Shown: positions 43,215-52,701, counted from the first letter of the stretch. The stretch: 64,000 bases of DNA from Sphingomonas sp. S2-65 (GCF_021513175.1 NZ_CP090953.1:3096501-3160500); one strand, 5' to 3'. The notes: generated from the letters alone by a model not told the origin. Made by a program: numbers and translations.

Positions 43215-44327
43215 TCAATATACCACGACGCTGCGGATGCTTTCGCCGGCGTGCATCAGGTCGAAGCCCTTGTTGATCTCTTCCAGGCTCAGCACATGGG
43301 TGATCATCGGATCGATTTCGATCTTGCCGTTCATGTACCAGTCGACGATCTTGGGCACGTCGGTACGGCCCTTGGCGCCGCCGAACGCCGTGCCCCGCCA
43401 ATTGCGCCCGGTCACCAGCTGGAACGGGCGGGTGCTGATTTCCTTGCCGGCCTCGGCCACGCCGATGATGATGCTGGTGCCCCAGCCGCGGTGGCACGCC
43501 TCCAGCGCGGTGCGCATCACTTCGGTGTTGCCGGTGCAGTCGAAGGTGAAGTCCGCCCCGCCATCGGTCAGCGCCAGGATTTCGGCGATCACCTCGTCGC
43601 GTGATTTGCCGCGGCCGTTGATGAAGTCGGTCATGCCGAAGCGACGGCCCCATTCCTCGCGGTCCGGATTGATGTCGACGCCGACGATCTTGCTCGCGCC
43701 GGCCATTTTGGCGCCCTGCAGCACGTTGAGGCCGATCCCGCCCAGCCCGAACACGACGATGTTGTCGCCCACCTGCACCTTGGCGGTGTTGACCACCGCG
43801 CCGACGCCGGTGGTGACGCCGCAACCGATATAGCAGCTGGTCTTGAACGGCGCGTCCTCGCGGATCTTCGCCACGGCGATCTCGGGCAGCACGGTGAAGT
43901 TCGAGAAGGTCGAGCAGCCCATATAATGATAGATGGGCTGGCCCTTGTAGCTGAAGCGGGTGGTGCCGTCGGGCATCAGCCCCTTGCCCTGGGTGGCGCG
44001 GATCGCAGTGCACAGGTTGGTCTTGCCGCTCAGGCACGACTTACACTGGCGGCATTCGGGGGTGTAGAGCGGGATGACATGGTCGCCCGGGCCGACGCTG
44101 GTCACGCCCGCGCCCACTTCGCGCACGATCCCGGCGCCTTCATGCCCCAGCACTGACGGGAACAGCCCTTCGGAATCCAGCCCGTCCAGCGTGTAGGCGT
44201 CGGTATGGCAGATGCCCGTCGCCATGATCTCGACCAGCACTTCGCCCGCCTTGGGGCCTTCCAGGTCGAGCTCGACGATCTCCAGGGGCTTTTTCGCTTC
44301 GAACGCGACGGCGGCGCGGGTCTTCAT
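43215..44327 (-). CDS. frmA: S-(hydroxymethyl)glutathione dehydrogenase / class III alcohol dehydrogenase
   Basis: This zinc enzyme oxidises the formaldehyde-glutathione adduct with NAD+. It has 370 residues. The catalytic zinc site is in [10 protein letters not shown] and [13 protein letters not shown], and the structural zinc cysteines are in [15 protein letters not shown]. The NAD fold has [16 protein letters not shown]. It is the first gene of the four-gene leftward operon (dehydrogenase, cupin, hydrolase, ferredoxin reductase). The promoter is in the 160-base gap before the divergent gene at 44488. It may also act as an S-nitrosoglutathione reductase, as family members do. Confidence 0.96.
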   Translation of the reverse strand: MKTRAAVAFEAKKPLEIVELDLEGPKAGEVLVEIMATGICHTDAYTLDGLDSEGLFPSVLGHEGAGIVREVGAGVTSVGPGDHVIPLYTPECRQCKSCLSGKTNLCTAIRATQGKGLMPDGTTRFSYKGQPIYHYMGCSTFSNFTVLPEIAVAKIREDAPFKTSCYIGCGVTTGVGAVVNTAKVQVGDNIVVFGLGGIGLNVLQGAKMAGASKIVGVDINPDREEWGRRFGMTDFINGRGKSRDEVIAEILALTDGGADFTFDCTGNTEVMRTALEACHRGWGTSIIIGVAEAGKEISTRPFQLVTGRNWRGTAFGGAKGRTDVPKIVDWYMNGKIEIDPMITHVLSLEEINKGFDLMHAGESIRSVVVY

Positions 44328-44487
44328 GGAAACGGTCCTCGGGACGAAAGGGAATGGTTCAGGCTAATCGGGGAAGGCGCGGCGGCATGCAAGGCACAAG
44401 CCTGCAACGATGCCCGCGGCTTGCTGCAATCCGGGCGGGCAAAGGCAACGCTTTCCAATCGCCTGCCGACCCGGCTAGCGTGGGGCC

Positions 44488-45096
44488 ATGCCGCTGCTCT
44501 CGCTGACGCTCTACGCCCTATCGCTCGCCCTGCCGCTCCAGGAAGCCGATCCGGCGCAGATCGCCGAAGTCGATGCGATCAACTGCCGTCTTGATGTGCC
44601 CAGCTATATGGGTTTCGCGCTGGCGCTGGATGGCAAGGACGGCGTCGCCCGGAAGCGCGGCTGGAAGCAGGTCGGCTCCGAGGGGTTCCTCCGCGAATAC
44701 CGGCTGCCCGCGCCGATCACCGTCGCAGGCCGTTCCACCCAGCGCATCGCCTTTTCCGGCGACGCGATCCTGGCGATCCTCGACGTGCCCGATCCGGCGG
44801 TGCTTGCCGGCCCCGAGCAGATCACCAACGATTTCGATATCGAGCCGATGATCGCCGAGATCGTCGCCTCGGGCAAGGCGACGCGCGCGCAGGTCGAAGC
44901 CGAATTCAAGTTCCGCAAATTCGTGGGCGAGCGGATCCTGAAGGAAGAAACCCAGCGGGCAGAGAATGGCGAATCTTTCGGCAGCCACACCGTGGTCGCG
45001 CGCACCATCGCCAATGCGACCACCCATCCGGGCAAGACCCTGTACGGGTGCGCCTATCGGATCGAGGTGCGGGACAAGGACGGCACGCCGCTGTGA
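44488..45096 (+). CDS. Conserved exported protein of unknown function
   Basis: This 202-residue protein has an N-terminal hydrophobic segment (LLSLTLYALSLALPLQ) that looks like a signal peptide, then a soluble domain. Visible features are a Cys in the DAINCRLDVPSYMGFAL start and a second Cys in LYGCAYRIEV near the end, possibly forming a disulfide. The central strand-rich part reads RIAFSGDAILAILDVPDP. I do not recognise a named family. It is divergent from the formaldehyde operon and ends just before tRNA-Thr. Confidence 0.7.
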   Translation: MPLLSLTLYALSLALPLQEADPAQIAEVDAINCRLDVPSYMGFALALDGKDGVARKRGWKQVGSEGFLREYRLPAPITVAGRSTQRIAFSGDAILAILDVPDPAVLAGPEQITNDFDIEPMIAEIVASGKATRAQVEAEFKFRKFVGERILKEETQRAENGESFGSHTVVARTIANATTHPGKTLYGCAYRIEVRDKDGTPL

Positions 45097-45153
45097 CGCC
45101 GCGATGTTCCGTACGGAACGCGGATCGTCACCATTTGATCTTCAGGAGAAAAA

Positions 45154-45228
<75 letters not shown>

Positions 45229-45320
45229 ACTCGCCGGCCTGACTGGCCGGGTGGAGGGCGCCTATGTGCTTGGGCCCGCCCGATTGTCAACCTGAACTTG
45301 TACGGTTTATCGCGTGGGCC

Positions 45321-45464
45321 ATGGACGAAACCGAAAAGAAGGCCCGCCTCGCCGCCGCGCTCCGCCAGAATCTCCGCAAGCGAAAGGCGCAGGCGCGGGA
45401 GCAATCGGACGATGCCGATGCTCAGCGCGCCGCCCACTCCGACACCAAACGGGCCGATTCGTAA
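45321..45464 (+). CDS. Small basic protein of unknown function
   Basis: This 47-residue protein begins MDETEKKARLAAALRQNLRKR, a charged helix resembling short conserved sphingomonad proteins I recall (KKARLAANLRANLxRRKAQAR type). The end is hydrophilic and disordered-looking. An in-frame start is available further upstream at 45264, but homology begins at this ATG. Its last 43 bases overlap, antisense, the 3' end of another tiny gene on the opposite strand. No function is known. Confidence 0.6.
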   Translation: MDETEKKARLAAALRQNLRKRKAQAREQSDDADAQRAAHSDTKRADS

Positions 45465-45568
45465 CCTCGGCTGGCGATGCCCTGCGGACCCACCAGGTAC
45501 ATCGCCATGGTCACGGCCCCCGCCAGGAACCAGATCACGCGATTCGTGCGCACTTCGCCTCCAGCCAT
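45422..45568 (-). CDS. Tiny membrane protein overlapping pepP and a small gene
   Basis: This 48-codon frame reads MAGGEVRTNRVIWFLAGAVT and then a hydrophobic run MAMYLVGPQGIA and a charged end. It looks like a single-pass membrane protein, similar in layout to short sphingomonad proteins with a WYGGP-type turn. The start may be the ATG at 45568, inside the last codons of pepP, or the GTG at 45553. It would be coupled to pepP. The opposite-strand gene at 45321-45464 overlaps its 3' end. Support is the membrane-protein-like composition and tight coupling. Confidence 0.5.
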   Translation of the reverse strand: MAGGEVRTNRVIWFLAGAVTMAMYLVGPQGIASRGYESARLVSEWAAR

Positions 45569-47331
45569 CGGCGTTCCTCCTCGTGCAGTTGCGGCGCGAT
45601 CAGCTCGAGCACGCGTGCGTGATAAGTATCAAGCCAGCGCAGTTCCTGATCCGTTAACAGGCTGGGCTCGATCAGCGTCCGCTCGATCGGCACGAAGGTC
45701 AGCGTCTCGAACCCCAGCATACGCTGCTCGGCGCCGGCGATTTCCCGCTCGACGATCAGTACCAGATTCTCGATGCGGATCCCGTATTCACCCGGCTTGT
45801 AATAGCCTGGTTCGTTGGACAGCATCATGCCCGCGCGCAGTGGTTCCAGGCTCTGGCCGCCGGGATAGTAAGGCTGGGCGATCCGCTGCGGCCCTTCATG
45901 CACCGACAGATACGCGCCGACGCCGTGGCCGACGCCATGCCCGAAATCGAGCCCTACTTCCCACAGCGGCCGCCGCGCGAAGCTGTCGAGCTGCGCGCCT
46001 ACGGTGCCATCGGGGAACACCGCGGCATCGATTGCGATATGTCCCTTCAGCACGCGCGTGAAGCGATCGCGCATCTCCGCGCTGGGCTCCCCCACCGGCA
46101 TCACCCGCGTGATATCGGTGGTTCCGTCGGCATACTGCCCGCCCGAATCGATCAGGTACAATTGGCCCGGCTCGATCGGCAGGCTCGACTCGTCGGTCAC
46201 CTTGTAGTGCGGCAGCGCTCCGTTCGGGCCGGTGGCGGAGATCGTGTCGAAGCTCAGATCCTTGAGGAGCCCGGTTTCCTGGCGAAAGGCCTGCAGCCGG
46301 TCCGCCGCCGACATCTCGGTCAGCCCGCCCTGCGGCGCAGTCTCCTCGAACCATTTGAGGAAGCGGACCATCGCCGCACCGTCGCGCGCCTGGGCCGCCT
46401 GATGGCCGGCGATTTCGGCGGGGTTCTTGATCGCCTTGGCCAGCACCACCGGATCGCGCACCGCGATCACTCTGGCTCCGCCGGCATCCAGCGCATCGAA
46501 GATCGCCGCAACCGCCCGCTCCGGATCGGCGGCGACACGCTTGCCCGCGAACGCGTTCAGCGCCGGGGCGAATGCCGATCGATCCTGGATGCGGATTGCG
46601 TTGCCCAGATGCTGGCGAACCGCGTCGGTCACCTTGCCCGGCTCGACGAACAGGTCGCCGGTGCCATCGGCATGGACGATGGCATAGGACAGCGCGACCG
46701 GCGTGTGCGCGACATCGTCGCCACGGACGTTGAACGCCCAGGCGATCGAATCGAGCGCCGACAGCACCACTGCATCGGCCTGCCGCTCGCCCAACCATTC
46801 GGCGATCTCGGCGCGCTTGGCCGCCGATGACTTGCCGGCATGATCGTCATCCTGCACCGAAAGCTGCGCGTCGGACGGGGCCGGGCGGTCGCTCCACACC
46901 GAATCGATGGGATTTGCCTCGACTGCCACCAACTCGGCGCCGCGCTCGGCGAGTGCCGCCCGCGTTTCATCGACCCAGCCGCGCGTGTGCAGCCACGGAT
47001 CATAGCCGATCCGCCCGCCCTCGGGCACATGCGCTTCCAGCCAGGCGGTGATGCTGGTCGCCGGTACTCCGACATACTCCCAGTCTTCCGCCGACACTTG
47101 CTGGCGTACCTGGATCGTGTAGCGCCCGTCGGTGAAGATAGCGGCCTTGTCGGCCAGCACCACCGCGCTGCCTGCCGATCCCTGGAACCCCGTCAGCCAG
47201 CCCAGCCGCTGCGAGTACCCGCCGACATATTCCGACATGTGTTCGTCGGTGAGCGGTACGACGAAGCCATCCAGGCCTTGCTTGGCAAGCTGGTCGCGAA
47301 GGGCGCGAAGGCGGTCGGCATGGCTGGGCAT
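45535..47331 (-). CDS. pepP: Xaa-Pro aminopeptidase
   Basis: This 598-residue M24B peptidase removes N-terminal residues before proline. It has two N-terminal creatinase-like domains (about 1-300) and a C-terminal pita-bread domain. Metal ligands are visible in YLIDSGGQYADGTTDITRVM (two Asp), LDFGHGVGHGVGAYLSVHEGP (His), MMLSNEPGYYKPGEYGIRIENL (Glu) and the final Glu region. This three-domain length matches the eukaryotic-like cytosolic APP1 type. A tiny membrane-protein gene overlaps its 3' end. Confidence 0.95.
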   Translation of the reverse strand: MPSHADRLRALRDQLAKQGLDGFVVPLTDEHMSEYVGGYSQRLGWLTGFQGSAGSAVVLADKAAIFTDGRYTIQVRQQVSAEDWEYVGVPATSITAWLEAHVPEGGRIGYDPWLHTRGWVDETRAALAERGAELVAVEANPIDSVWSDRPAPSDAQLSVQDDDHAGKSSAAKRAEIAEWLGERQADAVVLSALDSIAWAFNVRGDDVAHTPVALSYAIVHADGTGDLFVEPGKVTDAVRQHLGNAIRIQDRSAFAPALNAFAGKRVAADPERAVAAIFDALDAGGARVIAVRDPVVLAKAIKNPAEIAGHQAAQARDGAAMVRFLKWFEETAPQGGLTEMSAADRLQAFRQETGLLKDLSFDTISATGPNGALPHYKVTDESSLPIEPGQLYLIDSGGQYADGTTDITRVMPVGEPSAEMRDRFTRVLKGHIAIDAAVFPDGTVGAQLDSFARRPLWEVGLDFGHGVGHGVGAYLSVHEGPQRIAQPYYPGGQSLEPLRAGMMLSNEPGYYKPGEYGIRIENLVLIVEREIAGAEQRMLGFETLTFVPIERTLIEPSLLTDQELRWLDTYHARVLELIAPQLHEEERRWLEAKCARIA

Positions 47332-47373
47332 CGGGCAGGTTCCAAATTTCGTGGCATATACCGGCGGGCCGGC

Positions 47374-48609
47374 TCAACGCGTGTGTGGCAGATGTCGGCG
47401 CGGGGGGACAAGGGCGGGCTCGGTCAGCAGCGACCAGCCGGCGGGCAGGTAATCGAGCGACATGTAGAAATAGAAGGCGCACGACCCGTCGCGACGATAG
47501 CTCGCGCCCTTGACCACTCCGTAGGCAGTGGTGCCGCTGAATACCGGGCCGCCGCTGTCGCCGCCCTTGCAGGTCGGGCCTGCCACGGCGACCCAGGTCG
47601 GCAGGCACGCGCCGCCGCACAAGTCGCCTGCCGGCGCGAAGTCGACCAGTTCGACCTCGGCGCAGCTATAGCCGCTGCTCTCGCCCCGGTGGCAGACGAA
47701 GTCGCCCGCACGCGTGCTCGGGCGGCTCACCTGAGCCTGCACCGGACGCTCGACCGTGCGCGCGGTGTCCGAATAGATCAGCGGACGCTCCGGTGCGGCG
47801 CCGGCAAAGATCTGCACGTCGTGATAACCCCAGCCCCACTGCCCGACAAAGCTGAGCGGCGTCGTGCTGCGATCGGGCGCGTAATAGGTCATGTCGTCCA
47901 GGCAGTGTGCCGCCGTGGTGATGCCGCTGCGCGTCGCATCGCGTACCGCGAAACCGGTGGTGCAGCGATAGCGCCTGCCGTTGGCCGGATCTATCCCGTC
48001 CACGCGCGATCCGCCATGAAGCCCCAGGTTCACGTCGGTCCGTTCCATCACCCGAACCTGCACCGGCACGCCGGTCAGCGCGGTGAGCTTCGCGTCCAGG
48101 GCCGCCGCGCCACCCTGTTGCGCGGTGACGGCGCTGCCGGCGATCACCACCAGCTCGCCGGTACGCGGGTCGAGGCCCATCGATGGCGGCGAGGGCAGGG
48201 CGGCGTTGATCGCCGCCTGGTGATACGTGATCGCCCACACCACGCGCTCGCGGCTTGCCTTGGCGCCGGTGCGGAAGGTGATCGGCACGGTCATGCCGCC
48301 AACCCGCAGCCGCTGCTCGGGCACGGCATCGCCACCGGTCAGGTAGACGATGATGCGGTAATCGGGCCGATGCTGGATCGAGATGCCGGCCAGCCGGTCA
48401 CGATACCGCTTTGCGATGGCATCGGTGGTGGGAACGCTCTCGGCCTGCGCGTGCAGCCGCTGCAGCGCCTCGTCCTGCGCCACGTCGTACAGCCGGGCAT
48501 ATTCGCCCGCATCCTGCGTGAGCGCCTGCTCGCGCGTCTGCACCTGTGCGGACGCGTGCGGCGCGACCAGCACCGCCAGCAGCAATGCCGAAAACCAGTG
48601 AGAACCCAT
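47374..48609 (-). CDS. Secreted trypsin-like serine protease (S1 family) with N-terminal pro-region
   Basis: This 411-residue exported protein has a signal peptide ending in ASAQ (about residue 21). A pro-region of roughly 180 residues follows, with RIIVYLTGGDAVPEQRL resembling the alpha-lytic/streptogrisin inhibitory domain. The chymotrypsin-fold catalytic part has His235 in TTAAHC, Asp264 in YHDVQIF and Ser352 in GGDSGGPVFSG. Several Cys pairs suit a periplasmic or extracellular enzyme. Autocatalytic removal of the pro-region is expected for the S1E group. The gene is monocistronic. Confidence 0.88.
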   Translation of the reverse strand: MGSHWFSALLLAVLVAPHASAQVQTREQALTQDAGEYARLYDVAQDEALQRLHAQAESVPTTDAIAKRYRDRLAGISIQHRPDYRIIVYLTGGDAVPEQRLRVGGMTVPITFRTGAKASRERVVWAITYHQAAINAALPSPPSMGLDPRTGELVVIAGSAVTAQQGGAAALDAKLTALTGVPVQVRVMERTDVNLGLHGGSRVDGIDPANGRRYRCTTGFAVRDATRSGITTAAHCLDDMTYYAPDRSTTPLSFVGQWGWGYHDVQIFAGAAPERPLIYSDTARTVERPVQAQVSRPSTRAGDFVCHRGESSGYSCAEVELVDFAPAGDLCGGACLPTWVAVAGPTCKGGDSGGPVFSGTTAYGVVKGASYRRDGSCAFYFYMSLDYLPAGWSLLTEPALVPPRRHLPHTR

Positions 48610-48685
48610 AACCCGCGATGTAAGGCGTGCTGCGGTGCTTCGCCAGCGTTCGACAGCAGCCCTCTTGCTGCGTTAAGGCCGGCGC

Positions 48686-50785
48686 ATGAACGACTTTCCC
48701 AAGCCGCCTGTGGCGCAGACCCGCCCGCACAGCTTCACGCGCCACGGCGTCACCATCGAAGACCCCTGGGCCTGGCTGCGGGACCCCAACTACCCCAACG
48801 TCACCGACAAGGACGTGCTGGCTTATCTCGAGGAAGAGAACCGCTATTTCGAAACGGTAATGGCGCCGCTGAAGCCGCTCAGCGAGCGGTTGTTCCAGGA
48901 AATGCGCGCCCGGATCAAGGAAGACGAATCCACCGTCCCGCAGAAGGACGGCGACTGGCTTTACTGGAGCGATCACGAGGTTGGCGGCGAGTATCCGCGC
49001 TATTGGCGGCGCCCGGTCGCCGGTGGTGCCGACCAGCTCATCCTCGACGAACCCGCGATGGCGGAGGGCAAGGAGTATTTCCGCGTCGGCGCCATTTCGA
49101 TCAGCGAGGACGGCGCGCTGATGGCCTATTCGACCGACGATGATGGCTCTGAGCGCTACACGATCCGCTTCAAGGACCTGCGCACCAGCGACGAGATCGG
49201 CGAGGCGATCGAAAGCGCCGCGGGGAAATGGGGCGATGTGTCGATCGAGGGTACGATCGGCAACATCGTCTTCACCACGGACGGCAGTGCGATCCTTTAC
49301 GGCATTACCGACGACAATTGGCGCACCCGCACGATCAAGCTGCACCGCTTTGGCTCTTCGCCGGCCGAAGACATCGTCGTGTATCACGAGGAGGAACTCG
49401 GTTTCTCGGTCGGTGTCGAGCTGGTCGGCGACCGCAAGTGGATCGCGCTCACCACCAGCGATCACGAGACCAGCGAGATCCGGCTGCTCCCCGCCGACGA
49501 TCCGCTTGCTACGCCGATCCTCGTCGCCCCGCGCAAGCAGGGCCGCGAGTATGACGTGGACGAGCATGAGGGCACGCTGTTCATCCACACCAACGACACC
49601 GATCCGCAGTTCCGCCTCGTCACCGCGTCGATCGACGCTCCGGGCGACTGGGTAGAGCGCATCGCGCCGTCGCCCCACTTCTACATGACCGGCATCACCT
49701 GCTTCGCCGACTTCTTCATCGTCGAGGGCCGGGAGGACGGTCTCGATCAGATCGAGCTCCACCGCTACGATTCCGCCATCGCCCCCACGCGGCTGACGTT
49801 CCCCGAAGCGAGCTATGTCGCCGGCCTGGGCGACAATCCCGAATATACGGTCGAAAAGCTTCGCCTCGGCTACGAGTCGATGGTCACCCCCGGCACCGTC
49901 CAGGATTACGACGTCGCTACCGGCGCATTGGAAACCCTGAAGGTCCAGGAGATCCCGTCGGGCTATGATCCGTCGAAATACCGCACCGAACGCCTCCACA
50001 TCGCCGCGCGCGATGGCACCCAGGTGCCGGTCTCGATCGTCTATCCCGCGGACTTCCCGCGCGACGGCACCGGCAAGCTGTATCTCTATTCCTACGGGGC
50101 GTATGGCCACGCCATTCCGCCGGGCTTCTCCACCAGCCGTATGTCGTTTCTAGACCGCGGCATCGCCTTTGCCATCGCCCATATCCGCGGCGGCGATGAT
50201 CTCGGCCAGCAATGGTATCTCGACGGCAAGCTGGAAAAGCGCACCAATACCTTCAACGACTTTGTCGACGTGGCGAAGGGGCTGATCGATCTCGGCTTCA
50301 CATCGGCCGGCCAGATCGCCATCGCCGGCCGCTCGGCGGGCGGCGAGCTGATGGGCGCGGTGGTCAACTCCGATCCCGAGCTCTGGGGGGCCGTCGTTGC
50401 CGACGTGCCGTTCGTCGACGTGCTCAACACCATGCTCGACGAGAGCCTGCCGCTGACCCCCGGCGAGTGGCCCGAATGGGGCAACCCCGTGGAGGACAAG
50501 GCGGCGTTCGAGCAGATCCGCTCCTACAGCCCATACGACAATGTGAAGTCCCAGGGTTATCCGCCGATGTTCATCTCCGGGGGGCTCAACGACCCGCGCG
50601 TGACCTATTGGGAGCCCGCCAAATGGGCCGCCAAGCTGCGCGCCACCAAGACCGACGACAACATCCTCCTGCTCAAGACCAACATGGGCGCAGGGCATGG
50701 CGGCAAATCCGGACGGTGGGAGAGCCTGAAGGAATATGCAGACGAGATCGCCTTCATTCTCTGGCAGCTAGGGGTGGAGGCATAA
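48686..50785 (+). CDS. ptrB: Oligopeptidase B (S9A prolyl-oligopeptidase family)
   Basis: This 699-residue serine peptidase cleaves small peptides after basic residues. The N-terminal start TRHGVTIEDPWAWLRDPNYP and a seven-bladed propeller (about 75-400) cover the active site. The hydrolase domain has YSYGAYGHAIPPGFS, the nucleophile Ser550 in IAGRSAGGELMGAV, the Asp in SGGLNDPRVTYWEP and the His in NMGAGHGGKSGR. No signal peptide is seen. Hairpin repeats follow the stop. Confidence 0.93.
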   Translation: MNDFPKPPVAQTRPHSFTRHGVTIEDPWAWLRDPNYPNVTDKDVLAYLEEENRYFETVMAPLKPLSERLFQEMRARIKEDESTVPQKDGDWLYWSDHEVGGEYPRYWRRPVAGGADQLILDEPAMAEGKEYFRVGAISISEDGALMAYSTDDDGSERYTIRFKDLRTSDEIGEAIESAAGKWGDVSIEGTIGNIVFTTDGSAILYGITDDNWRTRTIKLHRFGSSPAEDIVVYHEEELGFSVGVELVGDRKWIALTTSDHETSEIRLLPADDPLATPILVAPRKQGREYDVDEHEGTLFIHTNDTDPQFRLVTASIDAPGDWVERIAPSPHFYMTGITCFADFFIVEGREDGLDQIELHRYDSAIAPTRLTFPEASYVAGLGDNPEYTVEKLRLGYESMVTPGTVQDYDVATGALETLKVQEIPSGYDPSKYRTERLHIAARDGTQVPVSIVYPADFPRDGTGKLYLYSYGAYGHAIPPGFSTSRMSFLDRGIAFAIAHIRGGDDLGQQWYLDGKLEKRTNTFNDFVDVAKGLIDLGFTSAGQIAIAGRSAGGELMGAVVNSDPELWGAVVADVPFVDVLNTMLDESLPLTPGEWPEWGNPVEDKAAFEQIRSYSPYDNVKSQGYPPMFISGGLNDPRVTYWEPAKWAAKLRATKTDDNILLLKTNMGAGHGGKSGRWESLKEYADEIAFILWQLGVEA

Positions 50786-50787
50786 CG

Positions 50788-50928
50788 CTCCCGAGTCCCT
50801 CCCGCGCGAAGCGGGGGAGGGGAACCGCTACGGCGGAGGGGGCTGCCCCCGGGAGCAATATAGCTGAGGATGTGCGCCTTCGTCGCGCCGGAGCGCGCCA
50901 TCTCCCCCGCTGAAGCACGGGGGAACAA
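50788..50928. repeat. Intergenic hairpin repeats
   Basis: CCTCCCGCGCGAAGCGGGGGAGGGG (about 50800-50821) is followed by CCGC-tac-GGCGGAGGGGG, the same two-hairpin unit as at 13.85-14.18 kb. GGGGGCTGCCCCC and CCCCCGCTGAAGCACGGGGG follow. The repeats probably terminate the convergent genes on either side. Confidence 0.6.
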
Positions 50929-50935
50929 CCATCAC

Positions 50936-51142
50936 TCACTCACTTCGAGCGTCGCTACCCGCCATGCGCATCATCAGCACGGTCTGGCGGCAGCATTGGT
51001 GGCAGAAGGCGAAGTCGAACGTCGCGCTGAGGACCCATGCCTGTGCCGGGGTGTCCCATTCGGCCCATGCCTCGCGAGTCACTGCAGTTCCGCCGCAGCG
51101 TTCGCACTCGTATTCGACCCGAGGAGCACCGCCTTCTGCCAT
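50936..51142 (-). CDS. Small zinc-ribbon protein
   Basis: This 68-residue protein has two Cys pairs: YECERCGGTAVTR near the start and FCHQCCRQ near the end, around VTREAWAEWDTPAQAWVLSA. Together they would form a four-Cys zinc ribbon. The AWAEWD-xxxQxWVL pattern is one I associate with short conserved proteins of sphingomonads. It is probably a nucleic-acid or protein-binding module; no function is known. It converges on oligopeptidase B. Confidence 0.72.
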   Translation of the reverse strand: MAEGGAPRVEYECERCGGTAVTREAWAEWDTPAQAWVLSATFDFAFCHQCCRQTVLMMRMAGSDARSE

Positions 51143-51301
51143 GCGTGACCATAGCCCAGGCTAGGTCCGTTTCGGGGTCAAGTGCATCCGTAACGGAGCA
51201 AACCGATCAACCGCTCCGATCCCGCGCCGATTGTCCGGCGACGCCGCCGATCCGGACCTGCCGTCCACCTATTGCTAACCCTGTGCGGGCAAGATGCGGG
51301 A

Positions 51302-51904
51302 ATGCGTTCTCCCTCAACCTCGCGCCGCGGCTATCGCCAGCCTTTTCCCAAGGCCGACCCAAGCCCCCGCCGTGCCAGCTCGATCGGTCCCCGCCAGGCC
51401 GTGCTGGTGCTGCTTGGCGCAGCAGCCGCTGGGCTCGCAGCCGGCAGCTGGGAAGCCATTGTCGGGCCGCACACCGCCGAAGCCGCCAAACCCGGGGTTT
51501 CCCCCGCCGGAACTGAAGCCGGGCCATCGGCCAGCGCCGCCATGCCGGTGACCACGGTCAAGGCGCGCTTCGGCCTGTGCCACACCGGCGGCGGCACCAA
51601 TTGCGTGGTTGATGGCGATACCGTGTGGATAAGCGGGGAAAAGGTGCGGGTGGCCGACATCGACGCCCCGGAAACCCACCCGCCGCGCTGCGCCAGCGAG
51701 GCGCGCCTGGGCAAGGCGGCGACGCGTCGGCTCCAGGCGCTGCTAAACAAGGGCCCGGTCACGCTGGCAATCGAGGACCGCGATACCGACCGTTATGGCC
51801 GCAAGCTGCGCGTCGTGATGCGCGGCGGCCAATCGCTGGGCGAGCAACTCGTCGAGGAGGGCCTGGCTCGCCCGTGGGAGGGCCGTCGTCGCCCTTGGTG
51901 CTGA
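51302..51904 (+). CDS. Exported thermonuclease-family protein (SNase-like)
   Basis: This 200-residue protein has a basic N-terminus, one hydrophobic segment (VLVLLGAAAAGLAAGSW, about residues 33-50) and an Ala/Pro-rich linker. A staphylococcal-nuclease domain spans about 85-200. Catalytic-type residues lie in VVDGDTVWISGEKVRVADIDAPE (Asp and Arg) and RDTDRYGRKLRVV (Asp and Arg). The ATG at 51302 is chosen over an upstream start because the ribosome-site context is better. It is probably membrane-anchored or secreted. Confidence 0.85.
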   Translation: MRSPSTSRRGYRQPFPKADPSPRRASSIGPRQAVLVLLGAAAAGLAAGSWEAIVGPHTAEAAKPGVSPAGTEAGPSASAAMPVTTVKARFGLCHTGGGTNCVVDGDTVWISGEKVRVADIDAPETHPPRCASEARLGKAATRRLQALLNKGPVTLAIEDRDTDRYGRKLRVVMRGGQSLGEQLVEEGLARPWEGRRRPWC

Positions 51905-51908
51905 GCCC

Positions 51909-52544
51909 TTAGCCGCGCGGCTGCTGCTCGGGCGGCACTGGCGTCAGCTCGTACAGGTCTAACTGCCCGGGTGCCGCTCCCGCCACCGCCATGCGCCAGC
52001 GGAAGTTCCCGACCCGCTCCACCACGCCGACCACATCCGCGGCCTGGTTGGTGCCGTAGGCCACGGCATTCTCGCCGGCCCGGCGCTGTTTCGCGCCCAG
52101 GAACACGTAGCGGTCGCCATCGGCGTAGAGATACCCCGCGGTCGGCGCGGTGCCGGTCTGCTTCACGAAGCCCATGCCTTCGGGCTCGCCGCTGACATGG
52201 CAGAAATCGGCACTGCCCTTGCGGATCGTCGCGCGTGCGACGCGCAGCGCGCGGCAGTGATAGGCGCCGGGGGGAAGGGTGGCATGATCGAGCGCCGCGG
52301 CCGGATCGAGCAGGGGCGCTTGCGCCTGGCGCTGGCGGGTCGGTACCTTGGCCGCGAAGCTGGCCAGTCGCTGGGGAAGCGCGTCTAGGGTCAGGCGATC
52401 GTGCGGCGCGATCGTGTCGCGCCAGGTGACCGGGGTCTCGACCGCCTCGACGGCGATCGCTGTTGCCGGCCGCTCTTTACCCGCACATGCGGCGAGTGCG
52501 GCCGCAAGGGGAAGAACCAGGAAAATGCCGCTGCGCCGTACCAT
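51909..52544 (-). CDS. DUF4893 family lipoprotein
   Basis: This 211-residue protein has a lipoprotein signal peptide ending in LAAC (lipidated Cys at about residue 20). The mature domain has TWRDTIAPHDRLTLDALPQR, PPGAYHCRALRV and KQTGTAPTAGYLYADGDRYVFLG, which fit the DUF4893 family I recall from sphingomonads. The ATG at 52544 is preferred over one 13 codons upstream because the signal peptide starts there. It is an envelope protein of unknown function. It ends four bases from the convergent nuclease gene. Confidence 0.8.
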   Translation of the reverse strand: MVRRSGIFLVLPLAAALAACAGKERPATAIAVEAVETPVTWRDTIAPHDRLTLDALPQRLASFAAKVPTRQRQAQAPLLDPAAALDHATLPPGAYHCRALRVARATIRKGSADFCHVSGEPEGMGFVKQTGTAPTAGYLYADGDRYVFLGAKQRRAGENAVAYGTNQAADVVGVVERVGNFRWRMAVAGAAPGQLDLYELTPVPPEQQPRG

Positions 52545-52701
52545 GAACCACCTTGGAGCTGCACTCGCGACAAGCCGCTGCATGCGTTACCAAAAGGTGA
52601 AGGGCGCGGGTTAACGAAGCGTAAAGACATCGCCCAGCCGAGTGGCCGATGCGATGAGACGCGGGCGGCGTTGCCGCTGCCCGCGTCCCGTCAGTCCAGC
52701 A

